This document shows, piece by piece, positions 63,235 through 64,000 of a DNA stretch of 64,000 nt. The notes beneath the pieces were generated by a model, which saw only the letters and a list, made by a program, of their open reading frames with translations, was not told the DNA's origin and searched no databases. Source of the stretch: Pseudonocardia endophytica (GTDB taxonomy: Bacteria; Actinomycetota; Actinomycetes; Mycobacteriales; Pseudonocardiaceae); NCBI RefSeq assembly GCF_004339565.1, contig NZ_SMFZ01000002.1, positions 1,550,001 through 1,614,000 of the forward strand. Direction: 5' to 3'. The first letter of the stretch is position 1. Every line of letters begins with the position of its first letter. A program made the position numbers and the translations under genes.

Positions 63235-64000
63235 ATGACGTCGACGTGGACTGTGCATCCGTTGATGAGCGGGCTGATCCTGGCCGGTCGCCGTGTGCTG
63301 GTGATCGGAGGGGACGTCCGGGCCCAGCGCCGGTTACCCGGATTGCTGGCGGCGGACGCGGAGATCCTGCTGGTCGCACCGCAGGTGAGTCCGGCGGTCG
63401 AGGCTCTCGCCGCGTCCGGTCAACTGACCTGGTTGCCCCGGTCCTACGACGACGAGGACCTCGACGACGCCTGGCTCGTCGTCGTGTGCGCCCCGGGGGC
63501 GGAGCTGGGGGCTCGGGTCGCCCGGTCGGCGGATCGCCGGCGGATCTTCTGCGTTGCAGCTGAATCCGTGGACGGGAGTCCGTCGCCCGGGTCGGTCGTG
63601 CTGCCTCCCACTGGCGAGTACGACGGTGTGTCGGTCGGGGTGCTGTCGCGCTCGCCGGACCGCGCGGACTCGGTCCGCGCCGCGTTGGTGGAGGCGCTGC
63701 GCAGTGGTCGGGTGTCCGAGCACGACGCCGAGCCGGTACGCCCCGGTGTCGCCCTGGTCGGTGGCGGTCCGGGCGACCCCGAGCTGCTCACCGTGCGGGG
63801 GAGCCGCCTGCTGGCCCGCGCCGACGTGGTGGTGACCGACCGGCTGGCCCCTCGCGAGGTTCTCGAGGAACTCGGCCGGAACGTCGAGGTGATCGACGCG
63901 TCGAAGATCCCGTACGGCCGCGCCCTGCCCCAGGGGCAGATCAACGCCCTGCTGGTCGAGCACGCGCGGGCGGGCAAGTTCGTCGTCCGGCTCAAGGGCG
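63235..64000 (+). CDS. Siroheme synthase-type protein: precorrin-2 dehydrogenase/uroporphyrinogen-III methyltransferase (partial)
   Basis: The frame runs off the window end after 255 residues. The N-terminal part (about 1-150) is a Met8/CysG-N-type NAD domain (GRRVLVIGGDVRAQRR), and from about residue 175 a TP-methylase begins (GVALVGGGPGDPELLTVRG), as in CysG and CobA. It would make precorrin-2, the common precursor of siroheme and corrinoids. It is under a B12 riboswitch, so cobalamin rather than siroheme supply is the likelier main purpose. ATG 63235 starts the frame. Confidence 0.9.
   Translation, partial: MTSTWTVHPLMSGLILAGRRVLVIGGDVRAQRRLPGLLAADAEILLVAPQVSPAVEALAASGQLTWLPRSYDDEDLDDAWLVVVCAPGAELGARVARSADRRRIFCVAAESVDGSPSPGSVVLPPTGEYDGVSVGVLSRSPDRADSVRAALVEALRSGRVSEHDAEPVRPGVALVGGGPGDPELLTVRGSRLLARADVVVTDRLAPREVLEELGRNVEVIDASKIPYGRALPQGQINALLVEHARAGKFVVRLKG

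Overview
The window is chromosomal DNA from a high-GC Gram-positive bacterium, most likely an actinomycete of the Pseudonocardia/Amycolatopsis type. The reasons are very high GC, GC-rich third positions, many GTG starts, tight GTGA/ATGA overlaps, and a cobIJ fusion. I see no rRNA, tRNA, insertion sequence, integrase or CRISPR array. Almost every gene belongs to one theme: capture of a methyl group on a corrinoid, its passage to tetrahydrofolate (THF), its oxidation to CO2, and its assimilation by the serine cycle, together with supply of the two cofactors this needs (folate and cobalamin).

Layout. 181-11330 (+): NAD-dependent formate dehydrogenase fdsGBAD, then a histidine phosphatase, pabB(C), folD, folC and a membrane protein. 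11438-17329 (+): a MerR regulator, a cmuC-like gene, cmuA (methyltransferase fused to a corrinoid domain), fmdB, a second MerR and a TetR. 17353-25009 (-): a SAM-cycle operon running MidA-like methyltransferase, core metE, metK, ahcY, folD, metE-like. 25429-31194 (+): a PucR-type regulator, a homocysteine methyltransferase/MetF fusion, a metE-like gene with its own promoter and palindrome, and an adenosine kinase. 31344-50865 (+): one long run of metF, cmuB (MtrH family), a paaE-like reductase, fhs, folP, glyA, ppc, serine-glyoxylate aminotransferase, malyl-CoA lyase, mtkA, mtkB, hydroxypyruvate reductase, glycerate 2-kinase, hutI-like, fchA-like and a third folD. 50873-64000: a degenerate class I aldolase homologue followed by cobalamin genes on both strands, ending in a B12 riboswitch and a cut-off cysG/cobA.

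How it fits together. cmuA, cmuB, cmuC, fmdB, metF, paaE, hutI and folD are the same set found in the chloromethane utilisation (cmu) clusters of alphaproteobacterial methylotrophs. The simplest reading is a methyl-halide pathway: CH3X to CmuA corrinoid, to CmuB, to methyl-THF, to MetF, to methylene-THF. From there GlyA feeds the serine cycle (Sga, Hpr, GckA, Ppc, MtkAB, Mcl). FolD/FchA, Fhs and Fds carry carbon to formate and CO2. Enolase, malate dehydrogenase, purU and glyoxylate regeneration are not in the window.

Notable oddities. The corrinoid motif of CmuA has Asn and Gln where the family has Asp and the cobalt-ligating His. All three FolD copies lack the cyclohydrolase lysine, which fits the separate FchA. 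Several other homologues have lost signature residues (HutI metal Asp, aldolase Schiff-base Lys, PabC lysine, third zinc Cys of CmuC). The cob region contains what look like internally deleted stubs of cobO, cobB and cobL that keep their starts, stops and overlaps with the next gene. A recurring promoter/operator motif (core about ACSTTnACGTAAG) precedes the fds, cmu, metF-cmuB, hutI and cob units, so these modules are probably co-regulated. Substrate identity and co-regulation are inference.
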